64,000 bases of DNA from Acidithrix ferrooxidans (GTDB lineage Bacteria; Actinomycetota; Acidimicrobiia; Acidimicrobiales; Acidimicrobiaceae), in the NCBI RefSeq assembly GCF_000949295.1, contig NZ_JXYS01000018.1, forward strand, positions 62,001 through 126,000, written 5' to 3'. Made by a program: the position numbers and the translations under genes. Shown here one piece after another: positions 52,079-61,541 of this stretch; the first letter of the stretch is position 1; every line of letters begins with the position of its first letter. The notes beneath the pieces are model-generated. The model had not been told where the DNA came from and made no database searches. It was given only the letters and a program-made list of their open reading frames with translations.

Positions 52079-52180
52079 ATTTATATCAGTTGCTACTCGC
52101 TGCTCCGTTCAAGCGTATCGATTGGAGCAGTTAAATTTCGGACTAACGTCTCTAAATAGGTGCCAGATCTATGGAATAAG

Positions 52181-53401
52181 TTAGTTTTTAGGCACTTCGC
52201 TCCAGGGGATATCCTTGTCAACCCGAGGGTCACCCGGAAGGCCCAGAACCCTCTCGGCCAAGATATTGCGCATAATCTCAGAAGTACCACCTTCGATTGA
52301 ATTGGCGCGCGAACGCAGAAATATCTTTGGAAGATCCCTTTCGCTTCTCATATTTACACCAGAAAAGTCTGGACGAATCATCTCGTAACTCGAATATTCA
52401 AGGCCACCTGCACCCAAAAGATTCATGGTAAACGAATAGATCCTTTGATTAAGCTCCGCATAAGCCAACTTAGCCACCGAACCCTCTGGCCCTGGATTTC
52501 CCGCTCTTCGAAGTTGAGCAGCTCTTATATTGGTGAGCCGATTGACCTCAGCCTCCACCCAAAGCCTTATCAATTCATCTCGATGGCCGCTGGTTTTATT
52601 GCTTGAATCACCCCACACCTTCAGGGCCTCAGATATTGCACCTGATCCCCTTGGCATAACGTTTCCGCCAATTGAAACTCGCTCATTCATCAAGGTTGTG
52701 ATAGCGACATTCCAACCTCTACCCACATCGCCTAGGCGCTGAGAATCCGGGATTCGAACGTTATTAAAGTAGACCTCGTTGAACTCCGCCTCTCCAGTCA
52801 TCTGGCGAAGTGGTCGGACTTCAACCCCGTCAGACTCCATATCTACCACAAAATAGGTCATTCCTGCATGCTTTGGAACGCTTGGATCCGTGCGGGCCAC
52901 AATCATGCCCCAACGAGCGACGTGAGCCAAAGTCGTCCAAACTTTTTGGCCTGAGATAATCCACTCGTCACCATCTCGCTCAGCTTTTGTCGAGAGTGAT
53001 GCTACGTCGCTTCCGGCGTTAGGCTCCGAAAAGAGTTGACACCAAATATGCTCACACGTAAACATGGGGCGGAGAAGCTTTGACGCCAACTCCACCGATG
53101 CGTGAGTTGCTAGTGTCGGAGCTCCCATTCCGATTCCGATGGGATTCCGAGCGAAATTATTAGGGATGCCACGAGCTCTTAGGGTAGATGCGACCACCTC
53201 TCCTAAGGCTGGAGATACCCCGAGACCCCCTAGGCCTATTGGGAAATGAACCCAAGCCAACCCAAGGTCGTATTGAGCGCCCCAAAAATCACGAGCAGAA
53301 GTTTTTTCTGGAGGAAATTCTGTCAAAAGCAGATCAAGCTTTTCCTTAACCAAATTCACTTGATCCTGATCTACTTCGGTGGATCGATCCATTACTGACA
53401 T
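52181..53401 (-). CDS. acyl-CoA dehydrogenase
   Basis: A 406-residue FAD enzyme oxidising an acyl-CoA at the alpha-beta position. Signatures are CQLFSEPNAGSDVASLSTKA (flavin and substrate), GQKVWTTLAHVA, and the C-terminal RANSIEGGTSEIMRNILAERVLGLP. It resembles the actinobacterial FadE group used on branched or steroid side-chain acyl-CoAs, but the exact substrate is open. It is separate from the next dehydrogenase, which is on the other strand. Confidence 0.88.
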   Translation of the reverse strand: MSVMDRSTEVDQDQVNLVKEKLDLLLTEFPPEKTSARDFWGAQYDLGLAWVHFPIGLGGLGVSPALGEVVASTLRARGIPNNFARNPIGIGMGAPTLATHASVELASKLLRPMFTCEHIWCQLFSEPNAGSDVASLSTKAERDGDEWIISGQKVWTTLAHVARWGMIVARTDPSVPKHAGMTYFVVDMESDGVEVRPLRQMTGEAEFNEVYFNNVRIPDSQRLGDVGRGWNVAITTLMNERVSIGGNVMPRGSGAISEALKVWGDSSNKTSGHRDELIRLWVEAEVNRLTNIRAAQLRRAGNPGPEGSVAKLAYAELNQRIYSFTMNLLGAGGLEYSSYEMIRPDFSGVNMRSERDLPKIFLRSRANSIEGGTSEIMRNILAERVLGLPGDPRVDKDIPWSEVPKN

Positions 53402-53650
53402 TCATGCTCCCGTTATCAAAGGCTCCGATTTTACGGTAGTGCTTTAAAGCTTCCGATCTGGATCTAGCAAAGATGCAATCGCATCTATCGCCACCTAATC
53501 GGCTCGCAGCACCTACCTCTTATCTAGAGATGTTACTACGAATCGATAAAAGATGTTTTGAATCAAACGATTTGCAACTACCTGGAGCGGTATTGTCGAA
53601 AATTTCTACCAATTTTGTTTCGGATCCGATTAAGTGGCAAGATTCATGTT

Positions 53651-54793
53651 GTGAGTGTATTTCAATTAAACGAAGAACAGCGGCAGTTCGCCTCAATAAT
53701 GAGAGAATTTGCCGAAGCAAAAATTGCACCCCATGCAGTTGAAGTTGACAAAAGCGAGACCTTTCCATGGAACTCTTACAAAGAGTGTCTAACCATGGAA
53801 CTTCCATCATTGGGCGTTCCATCAGAGTATGGAGGTAGTGGCGCCGACCACGTAACCCAAGCGATAATGGTGGAGGAGCTTGCGCGAGTATGTGGCTCCA
53901 CATCGCTTACGATGTTGATTTCTAAACTAGGAATGATTCCAGTTATCAACTGGGGATCAAAGTATCTAAAAGAAAAATACCTTCCTAACGTAGCATCGGG
54001 CAAGGCTCAGGCATCATATGCACTGTCGGAGGCAGATGCGGGGTCCGATGTAGCATCGATGAAGACAACAGCGGTTCGCGATGGTGACTTTTACATCTTA
54101 AATGGTGCAAAATATTGGATAACCAATGCCGGAATCTCAGATACCTATACCGTATTTGCCAAAACCGACTCCACTAAAGGACATCGCGGGATCTCAGCAT
54201 TTGTTGTAGAAGCGAAATGGGGCGTAAAAGTTGCCAAGTTGGAGCACAAACTTGGGATGCGTGGTTCTCCCACCGGTGAGGTCATCTTCGAAGACGTAAG
54301 GGTCCCCGTTGAAAACAGAATAGGTGATGAAGGACAAGGCTTCTACATTGCAATGGGAACGCTAGATCGTTCGCGACCAACTATTGGGGCCCAAGCCGTA
54401 GGAATAGCTCAGGGTGCGCTCGATTATGCCGCCCAATATTTAAAATCAAGAAATCAATTCGGCCATCCAATCGCAGAATTTCAGGGCCTTCAATTCATGG
54501 TCGCAGATATGGCAACTAAGATCGAAGCTGCGCGAGGCTTGGTCTATCGAGCCTGTTCGTTGATCGATTCTGACCCAGAAAACGAGCTCTCAAAGATAGG
54601 TGCTATGGCCAAGATGTTTGCATCAGACACTTCTATGTCCGTAGTTGTCGATGCACTTCAGCTACTGGGAGGCTACGGATATACGACTGACTTTCCAATG
54701 GAACGATTCTTGCGCGACGCAAAGATAACGCAAATCTACGAGGGAACGAACCAAATCCAAAGAGTGGTAGTTGCTAAAAAGATTCTGGGATAA
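53651..54793 (+). CDS. acyl-CoA dehydrogenase (short/branched-chain type)
   Basis: About 380 residues. ASYALSEADAGSDVASMKTTA is the flavin motif, KYWITNAGISDTYTVFAKT the next, and MERFLRDAKITQIYEGTNQIQRVVVAKKILG the C-terminus with the catalytic glutamate region. Upstream in-frame codons reach 53558, but that extension is unlike the family; GTG at 53651 gives a standard N-terminus (VFQLNEEQRQFASIMREF). It is followed after 60 bases by a 3-hydroxyacyl-CoA dehydrogenase gene, a natural beta-oxidation pair. Confidence 0.9.
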   Translation: MSVFQLNEEQRQFASIMREFAEAKIAPHAVEVDKSETFPWNSYKECLTMELPSLGVPSEYGGSGADHVTQAIMVEELARVCGSTSLTMLISKLGMIPVINWGSKYLKEKYLPNVASGKAQASYALSEADAGSDVASMKTTAVRDGDFYILNGAKYWITNAGISDTYTVFAKTDSTKGHRGISAFVVEAKWGVKVAKLEHKLGMRGSPTGEVIFEDVRVPVENRIGDEGQGFYIAMGTLDRSRPTIGAQAVGIAQGALDYAAQYLKSRNQFGHPIAEFQGLQFMVADMATKIEAARGLVYRACSLIDSDPENELSKIGAMAKMFASDTSMSVVVDALQLLGGYGYTTDFPMERFLRDAKITQIYEGTNQIQRVVVAKKILG

Positions 54794-54853
54794 ATCGCCC
54801 AAACACCTAGACCACAGATACTTTTAGACACTTCGAAGGGAAATAAAAAAGAT

Positions 54854-55711
54854 ATGGAGAAAATAGGCGTAGTTGGCTGCGGCCTCATGGGCTCAGGCAT
54901 CGCCGAAGTAGCGGCACGTCGAGGGTTAGACGTTATGATAACAGAGGCAGACCAAGCGTCATTGACGCGCGGCAAAAGCCGAATTGAATCCTCATTATCG
55001 CGTGCCGCGAAAAACGGAAAGATCTCAGCAAGTGACGTTGAAGCGACCCTAGCTAAGTTACATTTTGAGACCGATCTTTCAGCGCACTTTGATCGGGACC
55101 TTGTGGTCGAAGCGATAGTTGAGAATGAATCGGCCAAGATTGACATCTTCACGATCTTAGATAAGGTCGTAGAGTCGCCAACGGCTATCTTGGCTTCAAA
55201 CACCTCATCGATACCGATAATGAAACTCGGCGTCGCCACGTCACGACCCCAACAGGTCATTGGAATCCATTTTTTCAACCCAGTGCCGGTACTTCCACTA
55301 GTCGAACTTGTCACTTCACTTTTAACCTCTGATGAAACCGCTATATCGGCTACCAATTTTGCTAAGAATACGCTAGGCAAACGAGTGATTAGGTCAAAGG
55401 ACCGAGCCGGATTCATCGTAAACGCGCTGCTGATTCCTTACATTCTCTCTGCAATTAGGATGATGGAATCTGGATTTGCCACAGCAGAGGATATCGATGC
55501 CGGAATGGTTGAGGGTTGCGCTCATCCAATGGGGCCCCTAGCACTTTGTGACCTAATCGGCCTGGACACCACTATGGCAGTTGCCGATTCACTCTATCAA
55601 GAGTTCAAAGAGCCCCTATACGCTCCGCCACCCCTGTTGTTGCGAATGGTCGAAGCTGGCCTAATGGGTAGAAAGTCTGGTCGAGGCTTTTACGACTACA
55701 AAAAAAAGTAA
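54854..55711 (+). CDS. 3-hydroxyacyl-CoA (3-hydroxybutyryl-CoA) dehydrogenase
   Basis: A 285-residue NAD(P)-dependent enzyme. The dinucleotide site is IGVVGCGLMGSGIAEVAARRG, and IHFFNPVPVLPLVELV holds the catalytic histidine region; AGFIVNALLIPYILSAIRMMESG starts the C-terminal helical domain and CAHPMGPLALCDLIGLD is a conserved signature. It oxidises 3-hydroxyacyl-CoA to the 3-oxo form or the reverse. It is the second gene of a pair with an acyl-CoA dehydrogenase. Confidence 0.93.
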   Translation: MEKIGVVGCGLMGSGIAEVAARRGLDVMITEADQASLTRGKSRIESSLSRAAKNGKISASDVEATLAKLHFETDLSAHFDRDLVVEAIVENESAKIDIFTILDKVVESPTAILASNTSSIPIMKLGVATSRPQQVIGIHFFNPVPVLPLVELVTSLLTSDETAISATNFAKNTLGKRVIRSKDRAGFIVNALLIPYILSAIRMMESGFATAEDIDAGMVEGCAHPMGPLALCDLIGLDTTMAVADSLYQEFKEPLYAPPPLLLRMVEAGLMGRKSGRGFYDYKKK

Positions 55712-55723
55712 ATTCGACAAACC

Positions 55724-55760
55724 TATTAGCTAGCTCAGAGAAAGCCTGAACTAGCTAATA
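55724..55760 (+). terminator. hairpin after the hydroxyacyl-CoA dehydrogenase gene
   Basis: TATTAGCTAG (55724-55733) pairs with CTAGCTAATA (55751-55760) across a 17-base loop, 13 bases after the stop codon. Confidence 0.55.
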
Positions 55761-55807
55761 GCCTGGCAAATCCTTGAGCAGAGCAAAAACACCACTAAAA
55801 GATCGAA

Positions 55808-55844
55808 GTCTCCTTGGTTTACCCAAGAGGTAGACCAAGGAGAC
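55808..55844. terminator. second hairpin between convergent genes
   Basis: GTCTCCTTGGT (55808-55818) pairs with ACCAAGGAGAC (55834-55844), with further pairing inside. It lies between the hydroxyacyl-CoA dehydrogenase and CoxL-like genes, which converge, about 60 bases after the latter's stop. Confidence 0.55.
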
Positions 55845-55902
55845 AAGTCAAAAATCTTAAATTATCAAAACTGCTGGTCAAAGACTATCTAAAACCGCAG
55901 GA

Positions 55903-58260
55903 CTAGATATCTACCTCTTCTGGAGCCGAGCCAGAATCCGACTTTTTAATCTCGCTAAAGATAGAGGGCGGTTCTGACCATAATGGCCCGTTGCTTCCTT
56001 GTGAAATTGCCTGCCAAACTCTTTCGGGAGTCATGGGCATATCGATATGTCGAACTCCAAGGTGTGAGAGGGCATCCACAACCGCATTTTGTACCGCTGG
56101 TGTTGACCCAACCGTTGCAGACTCACCGATGCCTTTAGCACCCAGCGGGTTCAAAGGAGACGGTGTCTCGGTATTCGAGGCAACAAAATTTGGCATCTCC
56201 GCAGCCGATGGAACGAGATATTCTGCAAATGAACTGTTTAGGGGATTGCCATAAGCGTCAAAGTAAACCTTTTCATAAAGGGCCTGTCCTATGCCTTGTG
56301 CAATTCCACCATGTTGTTGCCCCTCAACCACTAGAGGGTTCAAAACACGCCCACAATCGTCCACAGCAAAGTGTGATATCGGCCTAACAAGGCCAGTTTC
56401 CAGATCAACTTCAACCACGCTCACATGCGCCCCAAAGGGAAAAGTTGCTCCGGCTTGATTAAAGTCTCCCCTGTATGCGAGCTCAACACCGGCTTGCTTG
56501 GCAACGTCCATCAAATCTGTCCACGACAAAAAGTGGCTGGGACTTCCCGCAACGCCTATCGTTCCCTCTTGGCTGACGATAATATCATCAACGCTAGCTT
56601 CAAAATGTGACGCCGCTAAATTCTTAGCGACATCTAAGACCTGAAGAGCTGCCGCGTTTACAGCAGAACCGCCTAGCTGCAGTGAACGAGATCCACCTGT
56701 GCCACCGCCTCTGGGAACCTCTTTGGTGTCACTTTGGATAAATTTGATCTTTTCAAGGGGTATCTTCAAGGTATCTGCAACCAACATAGAAAAGGTAGTT
56801 GGATGACCCTGGCCATGGCCCGAGGTTCCAACCCTAATCTCTGCCCCTCCATCGGGAGTGATGTCGACGGCACCGTACTCCGAAGCGCCACCGCCAGCAG
56901 TCACTTCCACATAACAGCTAACCCCAATTCCAAGCACCACAGTCTCGCCAGCTTGCCGACGTCGTAATTGCTCGCGACGCAAATCTTGGTATTTGGAGAC
57001 CTCGGCCACGGCATCAAGAGCTTTAACAAAGTTTCCTGAATCATAGAGTGGTCCCATCACGCTCTGGTACGGAAAAGAGGTAGAAGAGATTAAATTCTTT
57101 CGACGAAATTCAATCGGATCCATCGAGATCTCAGCCGCCGCCATGTCCACAATTCGCTCCAGAAACGCAGTCGCTTCAGGTCTTCCTGCTCCTCGAAGTG
57201 CTCCAATTGGGGGAGTATTCGTGGAGGCTACTGCTGCTTTGTAGCGAATCTTTGGTATCGAGTAGACCCCTTGAGCCATCGAACGGGTCGAACCAGCTAC
57301 TAAGCCGCCGCCGAAGCCGCCATAGGCGCCTGCATCGCCCACCATTCGCGCATCAAGTCCAAGAATTAGTCCATCCCTAGAGATCGCCATCTCGACGTAT
57401 TGAACTTGACCTCTTCCTTGCATCGAGATCAGGTTCTCACCTCGCTCTTCCATCCATCGAAGTGGTATGCCCAACATCAAAGAGGCGCCCACGACAGCTA
57501 CGTGTTCTTGGATGACACCGGCCTTGCCGCCAAAACCGCCGCCGACATTCGGGGTAATTACTCTTAGAGAGCCCTTTGGAATGCTCAAAATCGAAGACAA
57601 CTTTGTCTGTATGACGTGTGGCATCTGTGTTGACACCCAAACCGTGATCCCCTCGTCGCCATCTCCATCTGGATTGACAGCAATGGAGTTCGGCTCCATA
57701 GGAGCAACCGACATCCGTTGATTCTCGAATCTACCCCGTACGACTACTTCGGCACCATTGAGAGGATTATCGCTATTGCCACCTACAACTGAAGCAACAA
57801 GATTTCTGGCAACCTCCGGATCGATCTGACGGGCATTGATACTCAGAGCATCTTCCATGTCGACAACAGCATCCAAGGGCTCATACTCCACTTCGACCAG
57901 TTCAGATGCATCGACCGCAGTTGACCTATCGGCAGCAATAATCATTGCAATCGGATCACCTACAAACTTCACGACTCCACTAGCTAAAACCGGACGCTTT
58001 AGGTGCTCATTGAGGGGAAAGAAAGGTACAAAAGGTTCAATGTCATAGTCTGAAGCAACCAAGACGGCCCTAACACCTGGAAGTTCTTTCGCCCTTGCGA
58101 CATCTAAAGAGGCGATCTTGGCCGCAGCTACAGTTGAGCGAACGAAGTAGCAATAGAGTGCACCGGGGTGCTCTAGGTTGTCGACATATGTGGCCCTGCC
58201 CTTCAGCAGTTCAGGGTCCTCTAGACGAATAACTCGCGTACCTAATATCGATCCGTTCAT
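55903..58260 (-). CDS. CoxL-like molybdenum hydroxylase large subunit (form II type), orphan
   Basis: A 785-residue molybdopterin-binding subunit of the xanthine dehydrogenase/CO dehydrogenase family. PNVGGGFGGKAGVIQEH, the active-site loop GALRGAGRPEA and the catalytic glutamate in GAKGIGESATVG are present. The loop resembles the RGAGR of form II (putative CO dehydrogenase or aldehyde/purine hydroxylases), not the CSFR of true form I CoxL, so CO oxidation should not be assumed. Medium (FAD) and small (2Fe-2S) subunit genes are absent on both sides. GGAG lies seven bases before the ATG. Confidence 0.88.
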   Translation of the reverse strand: MNGSILGTRVIRLEDPELLKGRATYVDNLEHPGALYCYFVRSTVAAAKIASLDVARAKELPGVRAVLVASDYDIEPFVPFFPLNEHLKRPVLASGVVKFVGDPIAMIIAADRSTAVDASELVEVEYEPLDAVVDMEDALSINARQIDPEVARNLVASVVGGNSDNPLNGAEVVVRGRFENQRMSVAPMEPNSIAVNPDGDGDEGITVWVSTQMPHVIQTKLSSILSIPKGSLRVITPNVGGGFGGKAGVIQEHVAVVGASLMLGIPLRWMEERGENLISMQGRGQVQYVEMAISRDGLILGLDARMVGDAGAYGGFGGGLVAGSTRSMAQGVYSIPKIRYKAAVASTNTPPIGALRGAGRPEATAFLERIVDMAAAEISMDPIEFRRKNLISSTSFPYQSVMGPLYDSGNFVKALDAVAEVSKYQDLRREQLRRRQAGETVVLGIGVSCYVEVTAGGGASEYGAVDITPDGGAEIRVGTSGHGQGHPTTFSMLVADTLKIPLEKIKFIQSDTKEVPRGGGTGGSRSLQLGGSAVNAAALQVLDVAKNLAASHFEASVDDIIVSQEGTIGVAGSPSHFLSWTDLMDVAKQAGVELAYRGDFNQAGATFPFGAHVSVVEVDLETGLVRPISHFAVDDCGRVLNPLVVEGQQHGGIAQGIGQALYEKVYFDAYGNPLNSSFAEYLVPSAAEMPNFVASNTETPSPLNPLGAKGIGESATVGSTPAVQNAVVDALSHLGVRHIDMPMTPERVWQAISQGSNGPLWSEPPSIFSEIKKSDSGSAPEEVDI

Positions 58261-58504
58261 TTCTCACTCCACAATCTGTTTTTCTCAACCTTATCTTCTC
58301 ATTATCTCACCTCAGTCAGGCTTGAACCCAAGACATGGTTAAATCGTCAATTGAAAAGACCTCTCATTCGCCTAAGCTTATGGTAGTAAGCACGCGCCAT
58401 CTTTTGTCAGGACCAAGCCTGACTAACTCGACAACAACGCTTGGACACCCATCCAACGTCCAGACAAAGAAATGGCTCGCCACATCGAAAGTTCAGATTG
58501 TTAT
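58261..58504. other. region between the CoxL-like gene and gltX
   Basis: GTCAGGCTTG (58315-58324) and CAAGCCTGAC (58414-58423) are a 10-bp inverted repeat 89 bases apart in the gltX leader. It might fold, but no riboswitch or T-box motif was found. Confidence 0.35.
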
Positions 58505-59887
58505 ATGAAAGTTAGATTCGCCCCATCGCCCACAGGCTACTTCCACGTAGGAGGAGCGCGAACGGCATTTTACAATTGGATGCTCGCCAAAAACTCTTCG
58601 GGAACATTCGTTCTTAGAATTGAAGATACAGACTCAGAACGCAATAAGGAAGAGTGGGTCGATGGCATTTGTGACGCACTTTCGTGGTTAGGAATTACCT
58701 GGGACGAAGGGCCGTATCGCCAAAGTCAAAGACTCCACCTTTATCTAAATGCGGCCAATGAACTATTTGAAAATGGCTTTGCTTATTATTGCCTATGCAG
58801 CCGCGATGAGATCGACGCAAGAAATAAAGAGGCAGGTTCAACCCCTGGCTACGATGGTTTTTGCAGAGATCGCGGACTTGGTACAGATAGCGGTGGTGCG
58901 CTTAGGTTCAAAGTGCCCAAACCTGGAGAAACTAGATTTATTGACCTAGTCCGAGGCGAAGTCGTCTTTGACCACAACCATATCGAAGACTTTATTCTGG
59001 TAAAATCCTCAGGCGCCCCACTCTTTGTGCTAGCAAACGTTGTGGACGACATCGACATGGAAATAACTCATGTGGTTAGAGCTGAAGAGCACCTCCCAAA
59101 TACACCTAAGGCAATCTTGGTCTTTCAAGCTCTAGAGAAACAACCTCCAACCTTTGGACACGTTCCCGTATTGGTCAACGAGAAAAGGCAAAAACTTTCA
59201 AAGAGACGTGATCGAGTCGCCGTTGAGGACTATCGCAGACAGGGAATAATAGCTCCGGCAATGTTAAATTACTTAGCACTCCTGGGCTGGAGTCCAAAAG
59301 AAGATAGAGAATTCATGACCGTCTCAGAGATGGTAGACGCATTTGACATGGCAAATGTCGGTCACTCCCCCTCGTTCTTTGATGAAAAAAAACTTGCCCA
59401 TTTCAATGGGGTCTACATTCGTGCACTCGACAACGTGGAATTCATGGAACTGTCTATTCCATTTATTGAACAAAATCCCTGGTGGACGGGGTCTAAAGAG
59501 GACCTTGAAAAATTTATGGCAGTGGCCGCACTCGCTAAGGAACGAGTCTCGTTGCTCGCTGAAGTAAGTGAATTGATTCGGCCAATCTTCGAAGAAGAAC
59601 TTACCTTCGACGATGGAGCGCTGCAAAAAGAGATTAAAGACAACCCAAATGCACCAAAGATATTTGAGGCTGTGATTAAAGCGCTAAGCGAGGCCGACCC
59701 CTTCGAAGCCGGAACGATCGAACTAGCCGTCAGATCTTGCTCTAGCTTTCTGGATATTCCCCTTAGAAAGCTTCAAGCGCCAATTAGGGTTGCAACTACT
59801 GGGACAAAGGTTGGACTTCCGCTCTTTGAGACCTGGTCAACCCTGGGAAAGTCAGTGGTTCTCGATCGGCTAAACGCACAGATCTAA
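58505..59887 (+). CDS. gltX: glutamyl-tRNA synthetase
   Basis: About 460 residues of a class I synthetase. The HIGH motif is SPTGYFHVGGARTAFYNW, the KMSKS motif is RQKLSKRRDRVAVEDY, and the C-terminal anticodon-binding alpha-helical domain is present. An upstream ATG at 58472 is in frame, but the family begins near MKVRFAPSPTG. With tRNA-Gln and tRNA-Glu close by and no GlnRS seen, it is probably non-discriminating, with Gln-tRNA made by GatCAB; this is inference from actinobacterial biology. Confidence 0.95.
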   Translation: MKVRFAPSPTGYFHVGGARTAFYNWMLAKNSSGTFVLRIEDTDSERNKEEWVDGICDALSWLGITWDEGPYRQSQRLHLYLNAANELFENGFAYYCLCSRDEIDARNKEAGSTPGYDGFCRDRGLGTDSGGALRFKVPKPGETRFIDLVRGEVVFDHNHIEDFILVKSSGAPLFVLANVVDDIDMEITHVVRAEEHLPNTPKAILVFQALEKQPPTFGHVPVLVNEKRQKLSKRRDRVAVEDYRRQGIIAPAMLNYLALLGWSPKEDREFMTVSEMVDAFDMANVGHSPSFFDEKKLAHFNGVYIRALDNVEFMELSIPFIEQNPWWTGSKEDLEKFMAVAALAKERVSLLAEVSELIRPIFEEELTFDDGALQKEIKDNPNAPKIFEAVIKALSEADPFEAGTIELAVRSCSSFLDIPLRKLQAPIRVATTGTKVGLPLFETWSTLGKSVVLDRLNAQI

Positions 59888-59930
59888 AGATGAAGCCATC
59901 CCAGAGTGGCTCACTAAATTAAAGATAAAG

Positions 59931-60560
59931 ATGAAAAGCACTACTGCAAAAAAATCCGTCCTTTACCTACTTTTTTTGATTGTTGGAGTTCCACTCATAA
60001 TCTTCTTGGTTCTATTGGGCAAAATTTACACCTTCGGAAACCATGACTTCATTCAAAAAGCAAAGATTGAAGTAGTTTTAGGTGCCGCAGAATTTAACGG
60101 AACCCCTTCAAACGTTCTAAAAGCACGACTGGACCATGCGGCACTCTTATACAGACAAGGATTCGCGACCACCATAATCACCACCGGTGGCTCTCAGAAC
60201 GGGGACCTCTACACCGAAGCCGGTGTCGGTAGAACCTATCTAATCTCGCTCGGGATACCGCCTGCAAATATTATCGCCGACGCTACCGGAAATGACACCT
60301 ACCAGACAATGGTGGCAGTCAGCAAAACGCTCAAATCTTTCGGCGCCACTAATGCAATATTTGTCTCCGATCCATTCCATGAATATCGGGTCTACCTAAT
60401 CGCTTCTCAGCTTGGGATCTCGGACATATCGTCGCCTACACGAACCTCACCCATACGCGGTCTGTCATCGATAACCTATTACTTGCGTGAGGCCGTCGCA
60501 ATTGAGATGGCAAAATTAGTGGGATTCAAATTCCTTAGCGTTCTCAGACACGGAAGCTAG
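59931..60560 (+). CDS. YdcF/SanA-like DUF218 membrane-anchored protein
   Basis: A 209-residue protein with one N-terminal membrane helix (about residues 9-31). The DUF218 core reads VVLGAAEFNGTPSNVLKARLDHAALLYRQG, TIITTGGSQNGD, EAGVGRTYLISLGIPPANI and DPFHEYRVYLIASQLG, matching the YdcF/ElyC family of envelope proteins, whose function is not settled. It follows gltX by 43 bases and may share its promoter. Confidence 0.85.
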   Translation: MKSTTAKKSVLYLLFLIVGVPLIIFLVLLGKIYTFGNHDFIQKAKIEVVLGAAEFNGTPSNVLKARLDHAALLYRQGFATTIITTGGSQNGDLYTEAGVGRTYLISLGIPPANIIADATGNDTYQTMVAVSKTLKSFGATNAIFVSDPFHEYRVYLIASQLGISDISSPTRTSPIRGLSSITYYLREAVAIEMAKLVGFKFLSVLRHGS

Positions 60561-60590
60561 TGTTTGGCCATTAGATTGTTTAAAAGCCTT

Positions 60591-60662
60591 TCGGGGGTGG
60601 TGTAATCGGCAACACAGCAGGTTCTGGCCCTGCTATTGGGGGTTCGAGTCCTCCCCCCCGAG
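60591..60662 (+). tRNA. tRNA-Gln (CTG)
   Basis: A 72-base cloverleaf: acceptor TCGGGGG with CCCCCGA, D-stem GTGT/ACAC, anticodon stem GCAGG/CCTGC with loop TTCTGGC (anticodon CTG), variable loop TATT, T-arm GGGGG-TTCGAGT-CCTCC. The discriminator is G and CCA is not encoded. Confidence 0.95.
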
Positions 60663-60725
60663 CTTTTGACTTTGGCCAATCTAACTTTGGCCAAATGCCT
60701 AGGTCTTGGACTTGCAAAGACAAAC

Positions 60726-60784
60726 ATTACAAGGTGATATTACAAGGTGATATTACAAGGTGATATTACAAGGTGATATTACAA
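60726..60784. repeat. 13-bp tandem repeat, four and a half copies
   Basis: ATTACAAGGTGAT is repeated exactly four times from 60726 to 60777, with a partial ATTACAA to 60784, 63 bases after tRNA-Gln. No coding or regulatory role is visible. Confidence 0.9.
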
Positions 60785-60911
60785 AAAGTCAGCACGATCA
60801 AAGTCTCTCCAATAATTAGAGTCCTTCCAATAGTAGAGATTATCTAAAATACGTGTCGAAACGTATGCAGATTCCACTCATGCTCCACCCAAGAACGAAC
60901 TGGTGAAATTG

Positions 60912-60953
60912 CCAAAGTGTGGTAACCAAAGTGTGGTAACCAAAGTGTGGTAG
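60912..60953. repeat. 14-bp tandem repeat, about three copies
   Basis: CCAAAGTGTGGTAA occurs at 60912-60925 and 60926-60939, then a third copy starts at 60940 with the last base changed. It lies between the two tRNA genes, unlike the 13-bp array in sequence. Confidence 0.85.
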
Positions 60954-61119
60954 TCCTGGCGAGTAACATTTGGTCGAGTGACATTTAAAGAGATCAGAGA
61001 TTTGACCTTCGCCAAACCACAGAGCCGCCTTTAGTGATGGCACGGGTGAAAATGGCATCAATGAAGCTCGATAGATTGGCGCTCTGAATCATTCAAGATA
61101 ATCCAAATATTGGCAATAG

Positions 61120-61195
61120 TGGCAGCCCCAACGGGGTTCGAACCCGTGTCTTCACCGTGAGAGGGTGATGTCCTAGACCGCTAGACGATGGGGCC
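61120..61195 (-). tRNA. tRNA-Glu (CTC)
   Basis: Read on the minus strand: acceptor GGCCCCA with TGGGGCT, anticodon stem TCACC/GGTGA with loop CTCTCAC (anticodon CTC), T-arm ACGGG-TTCGAAC-CCCGT. The discriminator G is followed by an encoded CCA (61120-61122). The first acceptor pair is a G-U wobble. Confidence 0.94.
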
Positions 61196-61541
61196 TCGCG
61201 TGTAGGAGAACATTCTATACTGCGCCTTTAGGTCGTCCTACCTTGAAATGAAAAAACACAACAATGTGGCTTAGAACTATGGATCGAATTCTAGATCGGT
61301 GAGACTACGGCTCATTTTTAGCTATTGAAAGATAGCTCACCTGACCGCCACCTTAGCTCGTAGCACTCAGATCCCACCAAAGCCTCCCAACAAGGCGAAT
61401 TCGGGCTTCGATAAACTTCACAGATATCAATTACTCTCCAACGACAGACCGCGCTATCTCGCGTCAGCTAGAGTTGTTAATCACCATCTATCGCAATAAT
61501 AGAATCGCCTGAGGATCCCGATTTAGAAAGCAGAGACTCCC
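61196..61541. other. gene-free region upstream of the class IV aminotransferase
   Basis: No gene, RNA or repeat is supported in these 346 bases; they probably contain the promoters of tRNA-Glu and of the gene at 61542. Confidence 0.5.

Noticed and set aside
54736-55416. Long minus-strand ORF of 226 codons
   Set aside because: It lies entirely across the ends of the acyl-CoA dehydrogenase and 3-hydroxyacyl-CoA dehydrogenase genes on the opposite strand and has no family match.
55903-58260. Calling the molybdenum hydroxylase a true carbon monoxide dehydrogenase
   Set aside because: The active-site loop is of the RGAGR type, not the CSFR loop of form I CoxL, and subunits M and S are missing.
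58261-58504. T-box leader before gltX
   Set aside because: An inverted repeat exists, but no T-box sequence or specifier loop is seen, and actinobacterial T-boxes are mainly on ileS.
60726-60953. CRISPR array between the tRNA genes
   Set aside because: Units are 13-14 bases with no spacers and no cas genes; these are simple tandem repeats.
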